From NCBI GenBank assembly GCA_964650705.1, contig CAZYUJ010000001.1, forward strand, positions 1-64,000: a DNA stretch of 64,000 nt, read 5' to 3'. Shown in pieces: positions 7,686 to 16,438 of the stretch. Origin of the DNA: Faeciplasma sp964650705. Lineage in GTDB: Bacteria; Bacillota; Clostridia; Oscillospirales; Ruminococcaceae. A model generated the notes under the pieces. It saw only the letters and a program-made list of their open reading frames with translations. It had not been told where the DNA came from and did not search any database. Both the position numbers and the translations under genes were made by a program. Position 1 is the first letter of the stretch, and every line of letters begins with the position of its first letter.

Positions 7686-9086
7686 ATGTTGTTCTCAAGC
7701 ATTCCGTTTATGTATTATTTCCTACCATGTGTGCTTTTGCTATACATGGCGGCACCTAAAAAGCTCAAAAACCTTGTAATACTTATTTCAAGCCTTGTCT
7801 TCTATGCTTGGGGCGAGCCTAAATACGTCATCTTGATGGCTATAACCATAGCGATAGGATACGGCTCCGGCCGTCTTATCGAAAGAGCAAAGAAAACGGT
7901 TTGGAAAAAGACGTTTATGATATCGGCTGTGGCAATCTGCCTCGCCTTCTTGGGATATTTCAAGTACGCAAACTTCTTTGTTGCGAACTTCTCATCATTA
8001 ACGGGCATAAGCGTTAATATGCTTCAAATTGCTCTTCCTATCGGTATAAGCTTCTATACCTTCCAGATAGTAAGCTATATTATCGACGTGTACCGTGCTG
8101 ACGTTCCTGCACAAAAGAGCATCATCAACTTCGGCGCATATGTTACAATGTTCCCACAGCTCATTGCGGGCCCGATTGTCAGATATTCGGACATAGCCGT
8201 TCAGCTTGAGTCCCGTGAGCACACCCTTTCCAAGACTGCTGCGGGTATAAGACGCTTTATGGTCGGCTTCGGAAAAAAGATCCTTGTTGCAAACACCTTG
8301 GGTGAGCTTTGCGATATCTTCAAAGCATCCGATGAAAAAACCGTATTGTTCTATTGGCTCTATGCGATCGCGTTCGCACTGCACATCTATTTCGACTTCT
8401 CGGGATACAGCGACATGGCAATAGGCATCGGCAAGATATTTGCATTCGATTTCATCGAAAACTTTGATCATCCCTTTGTGTCCGCATCTGTCACAGAGTT
8501 CTGGCGCCGTTGGCATATGTCCTTGGGTTCATGGTTCCGTGACTATGTATACATTCCCTTGGGGGGCAACCGCGTTTCGAAACCGAGATGGTTCTTTAAC
8601 ATCTTCGTTGTTTGGGCGCTCACGGGCTTCTGGCACGGCGCAGAATGGAACTTCATCGTTTGGGGACTCTATTTCGCGATTTTGCTTATCGTCGAAAAGC
8701 TCTGGCTTTTGGACAAGCTCAAAAAGCTCAAGGTTCTGAATCACGTATACGTTATGTTCTTTGTCTTGATAAGCTTTGTCATCTTCAACTCAAACAACAT
8801 GACGGAAGCTGTCGAGTATGTCGGCGGAATGTTCGGAATCGGTGCTACGGGCTTTGTTTCCGATGAATTCTTCTACTACTTAAGAAGCTACGGACCCATG
8901 CTCATCATCGCTGCTATCGGCTCGACACCTCTTGTTAAAAACGTTTGCTTGCGTCTTGCAAACGGCGAAAAGACCTCTAAGATCGTCAATATCATTGAAC
9001 CGGTCGCTTTGGCTACGCTTCTTGTTGTATGCACAGCCTTCTTGGTTGACGGTTCATTCAACCCGTTCTTATACTTCAGATTCTAA
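7686..9086 (+). CDS. MBOAT-family membrane O-acyltransferase (AlgI/DltB-like)
   Basis: Polytopic membrane protein of 466 residues that should move acyl (often acetyl) groups from the cytosol to an extracellular polymer. Hallmarks: the amphipathic GPIVRYSDI region, FSGYSDMAIGIG, EFWRRWHMSLGSWFRDYVY and the catalytic His region LTGFWHGAEWNF. GGAGG is 6-7 bases before the ATG. The next gene encodes a DHHW/AlgX-like partner 12 bases downstream, the usual two-gene arrangement for acetylating an exopolysaccharide, teichoic acid or peptidoglycan. The polymer cannot be told from this window. Confidence 0.92.
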   Translation: MLFSSIPFMYYFLPCVLLLYMAAPKKLKNLVILISSLVFYAWGEPKYVILMAITIAIGYGSGRLIERAKKTVWKKTFMISAVAICLAFLGYFKYANFFVANFSSLTGISVNMLQIALPIGISFYTFQIVSYIIDVYRADVPAQKSIINFGAYVTMFPQLIAGPIVRYSDIAVQLESREHTLSKTAAGIRRFMVGFGKKILVANTLGELCDIFKASDEKTVLFYWLYAIAFALHIYFDFSGYSDMAIGIGKIFAFDFIENFDHPFVSASVTEFWRRWHMSLGSWFRDYVYIPLGGNRVSKPRWFFNIFVVWALTGFWHGAEWNFIVWGLYFAILLIVEKLWLLDKLKKLKVLNHVYVMFFVLISFVIFNSNNMTEAVEYVGGMFGIGATGFVSDEFFYYLRSYGPMLIIAAIGSTPLVKNVCLRLANGEKTSKIVNIIEPVALATLLVVCTAFLVDGSFNPFLYFRF

Positions 9087-9098
9087 GGAGGGGACAGC

Positions 9099-10202
9099 AT
9101 GACTGAAAAAATCAAAAATATCGTAACAGTTTCGCTCATGTCGGTGATCGTTTTCGGCTTCTTTGCTTTTTGTCTTATCAAGCCTGCCGATGCCTACTCC
9201 GAGACTGAGCGCAGACAGCTTGATCAAGCTCCCGAGCTGAGCGTTGACACAATTCTTTCCGGCAAATTCATGTCCGAGTTTGAGGATTACACACTTGACC
9301 AGTTCCCGTTAAGAGACGGCTTCAGAACCATAAAATCCGCTGTCGCATTATACGGCATGGGCTTGCTCGAAAATAATGACCTCTATCTGCACGACGGCTA
9401 TATCGCCAAGGTCGAATACCCCTATAATAAGGCTTCTGTCGATCGGGCGGGAAAGATCTTCACAAGCATATATGATCGCCTCATGGCGGACAAAAACGTA
9501 AATGCTTATATAAGCGTGATCCCCGATAAGAACTTCTTCCTCGCAGATGAAAGCGGACATTTATCTCTTGATTATGAAGCGCTCATATCTGACCTTATAG
9601 CAGCCACTCCCGATATGGAGTATATCGACATAACCTCTCTCTTGGAGATCTCGGACTATTACAAGACCGATACCCACTGGAAACAGGAAGAGATATATGA
9701 CGTTGCGAAGCTCTTGGCTTCACAGATGGGCGTGACCTTGGATGCCGAATATGAAGAAAAAACTGTCGAGGGCGAGTTCAAGGGCGTTTATTACGGACAG
9801 CTTGCTTTGCCCGTAAAGACTGACACGCTGACATATCTGACAAATCCCACACTTGAAAGCTGTGTGGTATATGACTATCAGAACTCAAAGGACATGGAGA
9901 TGTACGTTATCGAAAAGGCTAACGGCAGAGACCCTTATGAAATGTTCCTCGGCGGATCGCTTTCTCTTGTAACCATCGAAAACCCGAATGCTGAGACTGA
10001 TAAAGAGCTTGTCATCTTCCGCGATTCATTCGGAAGCGCGATCGCTCCCTTCTTCGCTGAAGCATACTCAAAGGTGACCGTTGTGGACATAAGATATATC
10101 CAAAGCGTAATTTTGCCTCGCTTTGTTGACTTTGAAAACTGCGACGTTTTGTTCCTTTACAGCACTCTTGTTCTTAATAACAGCGAAACCATAATGCAAT
10201 AA
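9099..10202 (+). CDS. DHHW/AlgJ-AlgX-like acetylation partner
   Basis: A 367-residue protein with one N-terminal membrane anchor (VSLMSVIVFGFFAFCLIKP) and an extracellular SGNH-hydrolase-like domain. Motifs: YYKTDTHW (Asp/His pair of the family) and FRDSFGSAI, which carries the likely nucleophile serine. In AlgJ/AlgX such domains pass acetyl groups, supplied by the MBOAT partner, to the polysaccharide. GGAGGGG precedes the ATG. Upstream partner and downstream terminator bound a two- or three-gene operon. Confidence 0.85.
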   Translation: MTEKIKNIVTVSLMSVIVFGFFAFCLIKPADAYSETERRQLDQAPELSVDTILSGKFMSEFEDYTLDQFPLRDGFRTIKSAVALYGMGLLENNDLYLHDGYIAKVEYPYNKASVDRAGKIFTSIYDRLMADKNVNAYISVIPDKNFFLADESGHLSLDYEALISDLIAATPDMEYIDITSLLEISDYYKTDTHWKQEEIYDVAKLLASQMGVTLDAEYEEKTVEGEFKGVYYGQLALPVKTDTLTYLTNPTLESCVVYDYQNSKDMEMYVIEKANGRDPYEMFLGGSLSLVTIENPNAETDKELVIFRDSFGSAIAPFFAEAYSKVTVVDIRYIQSVILPRFVDFENCDVLFLYSTLVLNNSETIMQ

Positions 10203-10235
10203 AAAAATCTCCCTCACCACGGTGGGGGAGTTTTT
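10203..10235. terminator. Bidirectional terminator
   Basis: CTCCCTCACC / GGTGGGGGAG with A-run on the left and T-run on the right. It serves both the MBOAT operon and the convergent lipoprotein array. Confidence 0.9.
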
Positions 10236-10241
10236 ATTCAT

Positions 10242-11165
10242 TTACCCTTCCAACCTTTGTCTGACCTCTCTTGCGGCTTCTTTAGCAAGCTTTCGCAACG
10301 CCTCGTCAGAACCGTCGGTTGCCAGCAACTCATCTCGGCAAGCAATCGTGATCGGCTCTCTTACGTAATAATGCATCGACCGCCAATCTAAATAGGCGTT
10401 TTCAAAGCTAACGTCGTCTAAACTGGGGTATGGATAAGGGCGAGCAGTTTTATAAAACTCAAACATACACTCCAAGTACTTCGCCGCCAAGTCTTTGTGC
10501 TCCGAAAAAGGACTCATTATCATATATTCTTCGCAGGTAACGCAAATGAAGTCCACTTCTTCCAAAGGATATTCAACAATATCTCCGTCGTTCGCATATA
10601 GATACTTGAACACTTCGAAAAGCTTTTCGCCGTTGGGATCCAAGTATTCCCCTGTAAATCCGTCAATGTTTTCAAAATAATAGGTAAGCAGCATCGGACT
10701 CATATACAAGTACCGCTGTTTGTTATCATACCGAGGAAATGCCGGTATCCCGATATATTCGCCGTCGAAATCGGATACATATTTCACTACTGAATTGCTT
10801 TCGATCAGAGCTTTAAGGTTATCATATTGTCCGAGATCTGTGTAATATCCCAATCTTATGTATTTAGCAACATCAAGTGTAGTAGTACAATATACATCAA
10901 TTTTTGTGTCGTTCGCCATAAGCATGATATCGAGGTTTCTGATCTCGTCCTCGCTTTCAAAAAAGATATACTTGATACTTATGCCGTTATCTTCGGCAAA
11001 CTTATCACCGACAGTTTTCAGCGCGTGCTTTTCATTGCCGTAAAATGCGACCACTAAATCATAATCTTCATACGCAGAACCATCGTTATAAGTATTGCTG
11101 TTGCATCCTGTAGCAAATACGATAGTTGTTATTGCGAGAATAATGACGAGTGCTTTTTTGAACAT
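10242..11165 (-). CDS. Array lipoprotein A, short solute-binding-protein-like
   Basis: One of six paralogues. Signal peptide with lipobox ATGC (Cys about 21), then YDLVVAFYG, TKIDVYCTTTLDVAKYIRLG, GEYIGIPAFPRY and EYMIMSPFSEHKDLAAKYLE. These match the two-lobed fold of family 1 extracellular solute-binding proteins, but at 307 residues it is about 100 shorter than usual. It ends with the array tail DGSDEALRKLAKEAAREVRQ. It is the most divergent member (about the same spacing, fewer identities) and the last gene of the unit driven from 12661-12689. No permease or ATPase gene is nearby, so uptake is not assured; sensing or capture of a sugar/oligosaccharide is possible. Confidence 0.8.
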   Translation of the reverse strand: MFKKALVIILAITTIVFATGCNSNTYNDGSAYEDYDLVVAFYGNEKHALKTVGDKFAEDNGISIKYIFFESEDEIRNLDIMLMANDTKIDVYCTTTLDVAKYIRLGYYTDLGQYDNLKALIESNSVVKYVSDFDGEYIGIPAFPRYDNKQRYLYMSPMLLTYYFENIDGFTGEYLDPNGEKLFEVFKYLYANDGDIVEYPLEEVDFICVTCEEYMIMSPFSEHKDLAAKYLECMFEFYKTARPYPYPSLDDVSFENAYLDWRSMHYYVREPITIACRDELLATDGSDEALRKLAKEAAREVRQRLEG

Positions 11166-11226
11166 ATAAACCTCCGATTATGCTCTTGCTTTTGCATTTA
11201 CGAAGGGTATAAAACGCTTCACCGCT

Positions 11227-12165
11227 TTATCCTTCCAACCTTTTTCGAACCTCTTTTGCGGCATCCTTAGCAAGCTTTCGCAACGCTTCGTCAGAGCCGT
11301 CGGATTCCTTAGCGGCGTTTATGGCGTCGCCGATTATCGATGTTATATCATAGGTAGCATACATATTCAATAGGTACATATTGCTGTAATCGTCACCGTT
11401 TGGATATGGCTGTCCTGCACTGATTACGTTGCCGCTCCGGTCGGAATAGGTCTTATCACCGTTGAGGTAGTCAAAGCATTTTTCCAAGAACAACGCCGCA
11501 TTATCCTTGTTTTTGGAATATGGGTTGATAATAAGATATTCGCTCGATATGTACGGAAACTCTTCACTATAATATTGCGGCTCTGTAGCCGGATCTTTAT
11601 ATTCGTAATAATGCTTAAGAATGTTGAAAAGCTCTTCACCGTTCGGATCATCATATTTGCCTTCAACAAGGTCAAGATTCGAGAATATATACTTAAAATT
11701 GGTGAGACTGGCGAGCTGCTCAGACGCTGTGATAACTCGCGGATAAATTGCTATGCCGAAATAATCGCCGTTATAGCAACATACGTGTTTAGTGAATGCA
11801 TTGCTCTCGATCTTTGACCTGAGGCTGTCGTATTTCCCGAGATCAACATAATACTTGTCCTTGATCAGTTGAGGAAGATTGAGCGTCGGGGAATAGACGA
11901 TATCAATATCCTTGTCTTTTGCTAAGACCTTGGTCTGAAGCGCATACGCATCAGATTCTATGTCGAAATTCAGGATCTCAATTTTCCAACCGTATTCCTT
12001 TTCAAACTCTTCCAGTACATAGTACAGCTCTGCGGTGTATGCACTGCTGCCGCAAGAGGCGATGGTAAGGTCGTATGCACTGCTTTTATCGCTTGAATCT
12101 GCACAGGAAGACAGTGAGAGGATGATGGAAAGAATTAATATGATAGATATAATTGTTTTCTTCAT
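11227..12165 (-). CDS. Array lipoprotein B, short solute-binding-protein-like
   Basis: Paralogue of 312 residues: lipobox LSSC, then YDLTIASCGSSAYTAELYYV, KDIDIVYSPTLNLPQLI, YVDLGKYDSLRSKIESNAF, GDYFGIAIYP, DPNGEELFNILKHYY and YLIINPYSKNKDNAALFLEK. It closes with SDGSDEALRKLAKDAAKEVR plus the KRLEG end. It is closest to member C (same Gly-Gly/Ser-Ser start, same NPYSKNKDNA). Middle gene of cys-rich 1 / B / A. The two lobes are recognisable, but the substrate-binding residues are not conserved among paralogues, hinting at different ligands. Confidence 0.82.
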   Translation of the reverse strand: MKKTIISIILILSIILSLSSCADSSDKSSAYDLTIASCGSSAYTAELYYVLEEFEKEYGWKIEILNFDIESDAYALQTKVLAKDKDIDIVYSPTLNLPQLIKDKYYVDLGKYDSLRSKIESNAFTKHVCCYNGDYFGIAIYPRVITASEQLASLTNFKYIFSNLDLVEGKYDDPNGEELFNILKHYYEYKDPATEPQYYSEEFPYISSEYLIINPYSKNKDNAALFLEKCFDYLNGDKTYSDRSGNVISAGQPYPNGDDYSNMYLLNMYATYDITSIIGDAINAAKESDGSDEALRKLAKDAAKEVRKRLEG

Positions 12166-12191
12166 AAGAATGTCAACGCTCCGTTATATCG

Positions 12192-12560
12192 TTAAAAATT
12201 GCATACATTGTATGTCGTTTGCGTACCAGTGTGGCGCGCTGTTTCCACATGTTCACCATATTGGTATGGGGAGTTTAAATACCAATAGTATATACAGGCC
12301 GAATTTGAACACGTACCGAATGCTAGGCAATACTGTCTGGTTGTAATATAGCAATTATCTCCGTGAGAAGTAAGCGGACATTTGTCGCCACCATAATACG
12401 TCCTAACGACAACTTTTCCACAGTCAGCTGTTAGTGAGCCACTAGTGTAACATCCCGGACAAGTCCTGTAAACCGTATACGGCGTAGCCGAGCTGACGCA
12501 AACTGCCATCATAGTGCAGAGTAGGGCTGATAATAGGATTATAGAAATAATACCTTTCAT
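12192..12560 (-). CDS. Secreted Cys-rich small protein 1
   Basis: 122 residues with a signal peptide (MKGIISIILLSALLCTMMAV, likely cleaved after SSA). The mature part has nine Cys spaced as CPGC...C...C...HGDNC...C...C...C, ending TYNVCNF, plus His in a GEHVETARH segment. Family unknown; it could be a disulphide-stabilised extracellular protein or a metal-binding one. It is paralogous to the protein at 13737-14093 (eight matching Cys). First gene of the unit before members B and A, with AAAGGCG ahead of the ATG. Confidence 0.75.
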   Translation of the reverse strand: MKGIISIILLSALLCTMMAVCVSSATPYTVYRTCPGCYTSGSLTADCGKVVVRTYYGGDKCPLTSHGDNCYITTRQYCLAFGTCSNSACIYYWYLNSPYQYGEHVETARHTGTQTTYNVCNF

Positions 12561-12660
12561 ATCGTTTCGCCTTTCAAAGCTTGAATATTTATTTGTTCAA
12601 ATTCGTATAAATCTCTCTTCTGTGCCCATCGGACTCACGCCTTTCATATTTCTTACAAAC

Positions 12661-12689
12661 ATTATAACATATTAAGACCTTAATGTAAA
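12661..12689 (-). promoter_or_regulatory. Promoter of the cys-rich 1 / B / A unit
   Basis: TTTACA (12684-12689), 17-base spacer, perfect TATAAT (12661-12666). The other two copies have TACAAT at this place, so this unit may be the most strongly expressed. Confidence 0.75.
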
Positions 12690-12740
12690 TTATACAGATT
12701 ATATGAACTTATATCCTGTGGTTTGCCATAAAACACAAAT

Positions 12741-12761
12741 CCCCCTCGATAACTGAGGGGG
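12741..12761 (-). terminator. Hairpin ending the cys-rich 2 / C unit
   Basis: CCCCCTC / GAGGGGG around GATAACT; the following T-rich stretch is interrupted, so termination may be partial. Confidence 0.6.
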
Positions 12762-12770
12762 AGAATTTAT

Positions 12771-13709
12771 TTATCCTTCCAACCTTTGTCTGACCTCTCT
12801 TGCGGCATCCTTAGCAAGCTTTCGCAACGCCTCGTCAGAGCCGTCGGATTTCAGAGCAGAATTCAGCGCATCACCAATCGGCTTGGTTATGTTATCACTG
12901 TCATTATGCATCCAGTAAAGATATACTCCAATCAAATCATCTACATCGGGATAAGGATAACGAGCTGTATATATGTTACCTCTCTCATCCGCATACTCTA
13001 TGTCTCCGCTGATATAATCGAACGCTTTTTCAAGAAACTTAACAGCATTATCCTTGTTTTTGGAATATGGATTGATCACCAAATATTCACTTGATATATA
13101 ATCGCAATCCTCAGCGTAATATGGAGTATCTATCGGGTCATCTGGATATTGATAGTAATGCTTTAATACCTCAAATAACTCTTCACCATCGGAATCGCGA
13201 TAAATGCCTTCTACGAGATTTATATTATATAAAATGTATTTTTTTATTGTTCTTGATATTGGTACGGCGTCTTTAGTTGTTATACTGGGGAAAATAGAAA
13301 CTCCAAAATATTCTCCGTTATAGGAACATGCATATTTGGCGAACTCATTTCCTTCTATTCTCGATTTCAAACCGTCATATTTGCTCAAGTCTTCATAATA
13401 CTCCGAATTTATAAGATTGAAAATATCAAGAGTAGGTGAATATACGATATCTATATCTTTATCCTTTGCCATAACTTTTGTCTGTAAGGCATAGTAATCT
13501 TTCTCAATATCATAGTCGACAATGTTGATTTTCCAACCATACATTTCTTCGAATTCCTCAATTACGTGATTAATCTCACTTGTATATCCTGCTCCGCCGC
13601 AAGAGGCGATGGTAAGGTCGTAACTGTTATCGTTGCCATGCCCACTGCAAGCAGTGAGCATGGTTAGAGTAAAAACAACCAATAAAAGAGATAAAAATGT
13701 TCTTTTCAT
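12771..13709 (-). CDS. Array lipoprotein C, short solute-binding-protein-like
   Basis: Paralogue of 312 residues with lipobox LTAC. Conserved marks: YDLTIASCGGAGYTSEINHV, KDIDIVYSPTLDIFNLI, YYEDLSKYDGLKSRIEGNEF, GEYFGVSIFP, DSDGEELFEVLKHYY, YLVINPYSKNKDNAVKFLEK, and the tail SDGSDEALRKLAKDAAREVR. Strongly similar to member B along the whole length, which suggests they arose by duplication together with their cys-rich neighbours. The gene lies 27 bases after cys-rich 2 and forms a two-gene unit with it. Confidence 0.82.
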   Translation of the reverse strand: MKRTFLSLLLVVFTLTMLTACSGHGNDNSYDLTIASCGGAGYTSEINHVIEEFEEMYGWKINIVDYDIEKDYYALQTKVMAKDKDIDIVYSPTLDIFNLINSEYYEDLSKYDGLKSRIEGNEFAKYACSYNGEYFGVSIFPSITTKDAVPISRTIKKYILYNINLVEGIYRDSDGEELFEVLKHYYQYPDDPIDTPYYAEDCDYISSEYLVINPYSKNKDNAVKFLEKAFDYISGDIEYADERGNIYTARYPYPDVDDLIGVYLYWMHNDSDNITKPIGDALNSALKSDGSDEALRKLAKDAAREVRQRLEG

Positions 13710-13736
13710 AGAAACATCTCCAATGTTAAGACTTGA

Positions 13737-14093
13737 TTAATAAGTACAAACATTATAATCCTCTTTGGTGCTTGTATGGTGAGCAATGTGAACGTGAAGC
13801 GGGTATTCATATCTTTCTGTTTCATAAGTGTAATATATACAAGTTGCGTTTGAACATTTTCCATAAGCAGTGTAATACTCTCTCCTTATGATCCAACAAT
13901 TGTCACCATGTTCAGCATATGCACATGAAACGCCACCGTAATTAGTGGAAACATATTCGCCACATAACGCCGTCATAGTTTTGGTGTTGCACTCCGGACA
14001 AGTTCTTATAGCATAAACTGCCGAGCTGACGCAAACTGCCATCATAGTGCAGAGTAGGGCTGATAATAGAATTATAGAAATAATACGTTTCAT
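13737..14093 (-). CDS. Secreted Cys-rich small protein 2
   Basis: 119 residues, signal peptide nearly identical to that of the first paralogue, then RTCPECN, YGGVSC, HGDNCW, YGKCSNATCIYY and a final YNVCTY. Eight mature Cys align with the first copy. The middle contains several Tyr and a His cluster (HVHIAHH). AAAGGAG lies 8 bases before the ATG at 14093; an upstream in-frame TTG overlaps that site and was rejected. It heads the unit with member C. Pairing of a cys-rich protein with an array lipoprotein in two of three units suggests a shared surface role. Confidence 0.75.
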   Translation of the reverse strand: MKRIISIILLSALLCTMMAVCVSSAVYAIRTCPECNTKTMTALCGEYVSTNYGGVSCAYAEHGDNCWIIRREYYTAYGKCSNATCIYYTYETERYEYPLHVHIAHHTSTKEDYNVCTY

Positions 14094-14194
14094 ATTGTTT
14101 TCTCCTTTCAAAGCTTGAATATTTATTTGTTCAAATTCGTATAAATCTCTCTTCTCTGCCCATCGGACTCACGCCTTTCATATTTCTTATAAAT

Positions 14195-14223
14195 ATTGTA
14201 ACATATCAAGACCTTAATGTAAA
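14195..14223 (-). promoter_or_regulatory. Promoter of the cys-rich 2 / C unit
   Basis: TTTACA (14218-14223), 17-base spacer, TACAAT (14195-14200). Confidence 0.7.
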
Positions 14224-14274
14224 TTATACAGATTATATGAACTTATATCCTGTGGTTTGCCATAAAACACAAAT

Positions 14275-14296
14275 CCCCCCTCGATAACTGAGGGGG
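14275..14296 (-). terminator. Hairpin ending the F-E-D unit
   Basis: Same C/G hairpin as in copy 1, directly after the stop of member D. Confidence 0.6.
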
Positions 14297-14305
14297 AGAA
14301 TTTAT

Positions 14306-15289
14306 TTACCCTTCCAACCTTTTTCGAACCTCTCTTGCGGCTTCTTTGGCAAGCTTTCGCAACGCCTCGTCAGAGCCGTCGGTGGTGGAAACTGCGTCGT
14401 AAGCATCCCACAAAGGCTCAATAAAGCTATCGGAATCAATGTGCTCAAAATAAAAATAGGTGTTACTCATATCTGCGTTTTGCGGATATGCTCTTTCAGG
14501 CTCCGCTGTTATACCGTTCGCCTTAACGATTTGATGCGTTCCGTTCAGATAATCGAAAACTACCTCTAACAACAGAACCGCTGTATCTTTGTTTTGTGAA
14601 TAGGGGCTGATGAGAAAATACTCATCCAATATGCAATAATACTCACTGCGGTCATATAAATTCCCGCCGTAATAATCATCTTGGTTGTTATAGTAGATCT
14701 TAAGTAATTCAAAGAATTCATCTCCGTCTACATCGGTATACGATTCCTTGATCAGGTTCACGTGCTTGATCATATATATCCAGGCTGAAGAAATCTCGTT
14801 AGACGTAAAAGGCCACGTTGATATACCGAAAAGCTTGTCTTCATATCGACAAGTTCTATTGGTATAACCGTTGCTCTCAATTCGGGTTCTGAGGCTGTCA
14901 TATTGCGAAAGGTCAACAAAACAGCTCTTTTGAATATATTTGAACATATCAAGACCCGCAGAAAAGAAAACATCAATATCCGTATCTCCTGCCATTAATT
15001 TTGTGTCAAGCATATAGAATTCTCCCTTTTCGAGATCGAATTCAATTATCTTTACCTTTAATCCATATATCTTCTCAAATTCTGATATGGCAACCGATAC
15101 TTGAGTACGCATTTGTGCAAGCGATGCTATCGTCAGATCATATTCGCCATCATACAAATCGATCTCTCCGGTGAGCGCATCGTGATAATTTTCGTAGTCA
15201 TCGCTGTGCTCATGTTCGCCGTCAGCGCAACCGACAAGCATAAGCATGAGCATGATAAATGCAATCGTAATAAGTAAAACTCTTTTCAT
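14306..15289 (-). CDS. Array lipoprotein D, short solute-binding-protein-like
   Basis: 327 residues with lipobox LVGC, a His/Asp/Glu-rich linker (DGEHEHSDDYENYHD), then YDLTIASLAQ, TDIDVFFSAGLDMFKYIQ, FVDLSQYDSLRTRIESNGY, DKLFGISTWPFT, DVDGDEFFELLKIYY, YFLISPYSQNKDTAVLLLE and the tail DGSDEALRKLAKEAAREVRK. Start at 15289 is supported by AAGGAAG 5 bases upstream; the longer frame to 15382 is only intergenic repeat. It groups with E and F by the H/D/E linker and SPYS motif. Last gene of the F-E-D unit. Confidence 0.82.
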   Translation of the reverse strand: MKRVLLITIAFIMLMLMLVGCADGEHEHSDDYENYHDALTGEIDLYDGEYDLTIASLAQMRTQVSVAISEFEKIYGLKVKIIEFDLEKGEFYMLDTKLMAGDTDIDVFFSAGLDMFKYIQKSCFVDLSQYDSLRTRIESNGYTNRTCRYEDKLFGISTWPFTSNEISSAWIYMIKHVNLIKESYTDVDGDEFFELLKIYYNNQDDYYGGNLYDRSEYYCILDEYFLISPYSQNKDTAVLLLEVVFDYLNGTHQIVKANGITAEPERAYPQNADMSNTYFYFEHIDSDSFIEPLWDAYDAVSTTDGSDEALRKLAKEAAREVRKRLEG

Positions 15290-15300
15290 ACGGCTTCCTT

Positions 15301-15391
15301 TATTTGTAGTTACAGGTGTTGAGTGGTGCTTGATAATAGGCGTGCTTCCTTTGTAACAGCAGTCATCGCTAAGCTCGCTCAAACCGCTGTT
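15301..15391 (-). repeat. Short spacer repeat between members D and E
   Basis: The words TATTTGTAGTT, GCGTGCTT(T)CCTT, CAGTCATCGC and AAGCTCGCTCAAACCG recur in the E/F spacer (16420-16493). The left ends run into the constant 3' end of the genes. No terminator lies here, so D, E and F can share a transcript. Confidence 0.7.
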
Positions 15392-16438
15392 TCACCCTTC
15401 CAACCTTTGTCTGACCTCTCTTGCGGCATCTTTAGCAAGCTTTCGCAACGCTTCGTCAGAGCCGTCGGATTCTTTTGCGGCAGTCATGGCTTTGGTGAGG
15501 GGCTTCGTTATGTTTGCGTTGTCCGAAAACGTCCACCACAAGCGCACTCCATTTAAGCTTTCGATATCCGGATAAGATCTGATTCTTGTTGTTTCTGTTC
15601 CGTCGTCTCGGATGTTAACCTGTGGCTCTTCTCCGCTGTTCATTTTGTCGAACACCGTCTCCAAGAATAAAACAGCGACATCCTTTCTTTCGGAATAGGG
15701 ACTCATGATAAAATACTCACTGCCGATGGAATAGTATTCGTCGGCGTAAAATCCCGATGCCCCTTCTTCGGAAGCATCTTCGGCATAATATCTATATTTA
15801 AGTAATTCGAACAGTTCCTCGCCATCCGGATCGGAATAAGTTGATTCTATAAGATCTATGTGCCTTATCTCATAGGCGACAATGGCGGTCCATGCGTCCA
15901 CCGGTAAATTCGGCACAGAACACGGAACACCGAAATACTTCCCGTTGTATCCGCCTACATGGCTCGCATACACACTGCTTTCAAATCTGGATCTAAGGCT
16001 CTCATATTCTCCGAGATCTACATAATATCCTGATGAAACGTATGTGTGAAGAGGAAGGGATGAGGTGTAGAAAATGTCGATATCAGTATCCTTTGCCAAA
16101 AGCTTAGTATTAAGAGCGTCATATTGGCTTTCGTTATATATGATGGTTTTTATCTTGTATCCGTATTTTTGTTCGAAGGCATTAAGTAACTCTTCATCAA
16201 CGAATTCCTCATAAAAGGTTTGATATGAAGCGATGGTAAGGTCGTATTCCTCGATGCCTTCCCGACGTTGTTCTTCGCCTGCCATCAGATCTGCTTCAAC
16301 TTCTTGGCTATGATCATAATCGTGCATATCACGGTCATCGCAAGAAACCAATGTGATCGAAAACAACAAAACAAAGAGTAGTAATGATAACCTTTTCGTA
16401 AACAGCACCGTCCCTATCTTATTTGTAGTTGCACACAT
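15392..16438 (-). CDS. Array lipoprotein E, short solute-binding-protein-like
   Basis: Longest member, 348 residues, lipobox LVSC. Linker CDDRDMHDYDHSQEVEADL, then YDLTIASYQTF, TDIDIFYTSSLPLHTYVSSG, YYVDLGEYESLRSRFESSVY, GKYFGVPCSVP, DPDGEELFELLKYRYY, YFIMSPYSERKDVAVLFLET and SDGSDEALRKLAKDAAREVR. AAGGAAAG sits 8 bases before the ATG at 16438, giving an N-terminus (MCATTNK) that comes from the spacer repeat; family members otherwise start MK(R/K), and the alternative GTG (FTKRLSLL) has a poor site. Middle gene of F-E-D. Confidence 0.8.
   Translation of the reverse strand: MCATTNKIGTVLFTKRLSLLLFVLLFSITLVSCDDRDMHDYDHSQEVEADLMAGEEQRREGIEEYDLTIASYQTFYEEFVDEELLNAFEQKYGYKIKTIIYNESQYDALNTKLLAKDTDIDIFYTSSLPLHTYVSSGYYVDLGEYESLRSRFESSVYASHVGGYNGKYFGVPCSVPNLPVDAWTAIVAYEIRHIDLIESTYSDPDGEELFELLKYRYYAEDASEEGASGFYADEYYSIGSEYFIMSPYSERKDVAVLFLETVFDKMNSGEEPQVNIRDDGTETTRIRSYPDIESLNGVRLWWTFSDNANITKPLTKAMTAAKESDGSDEALRKLAKDAAREVRQRLEG

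Larger units (their letters stand above)
12570..12770 (-). repeat. Array control repeat, copy 1 (terminator plus promoter)
   Basis: About 200 bp almost identical to 14104-14305 and, over its core, to 17465-17626. In transcription order it has a C/G-rich hairpin (12741-12761), a promoter (12661-12689) and a leader with the short ORF MKGVSPMGTEERFIRI (12647-12597). It separates member C from the next unit. Confidence 0.85.
14104..14305 (-). repeat. Array control repeat, copy 2 (terminator plus promoter)
   Basis: Near-identical to copy 1 across about 200 bp, including the leader ORF MKGVSPMGREERFIRI (14181-14131) and the AAGCTTGAATATT segment before the cys-rich gene. Confidence 0.85.
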
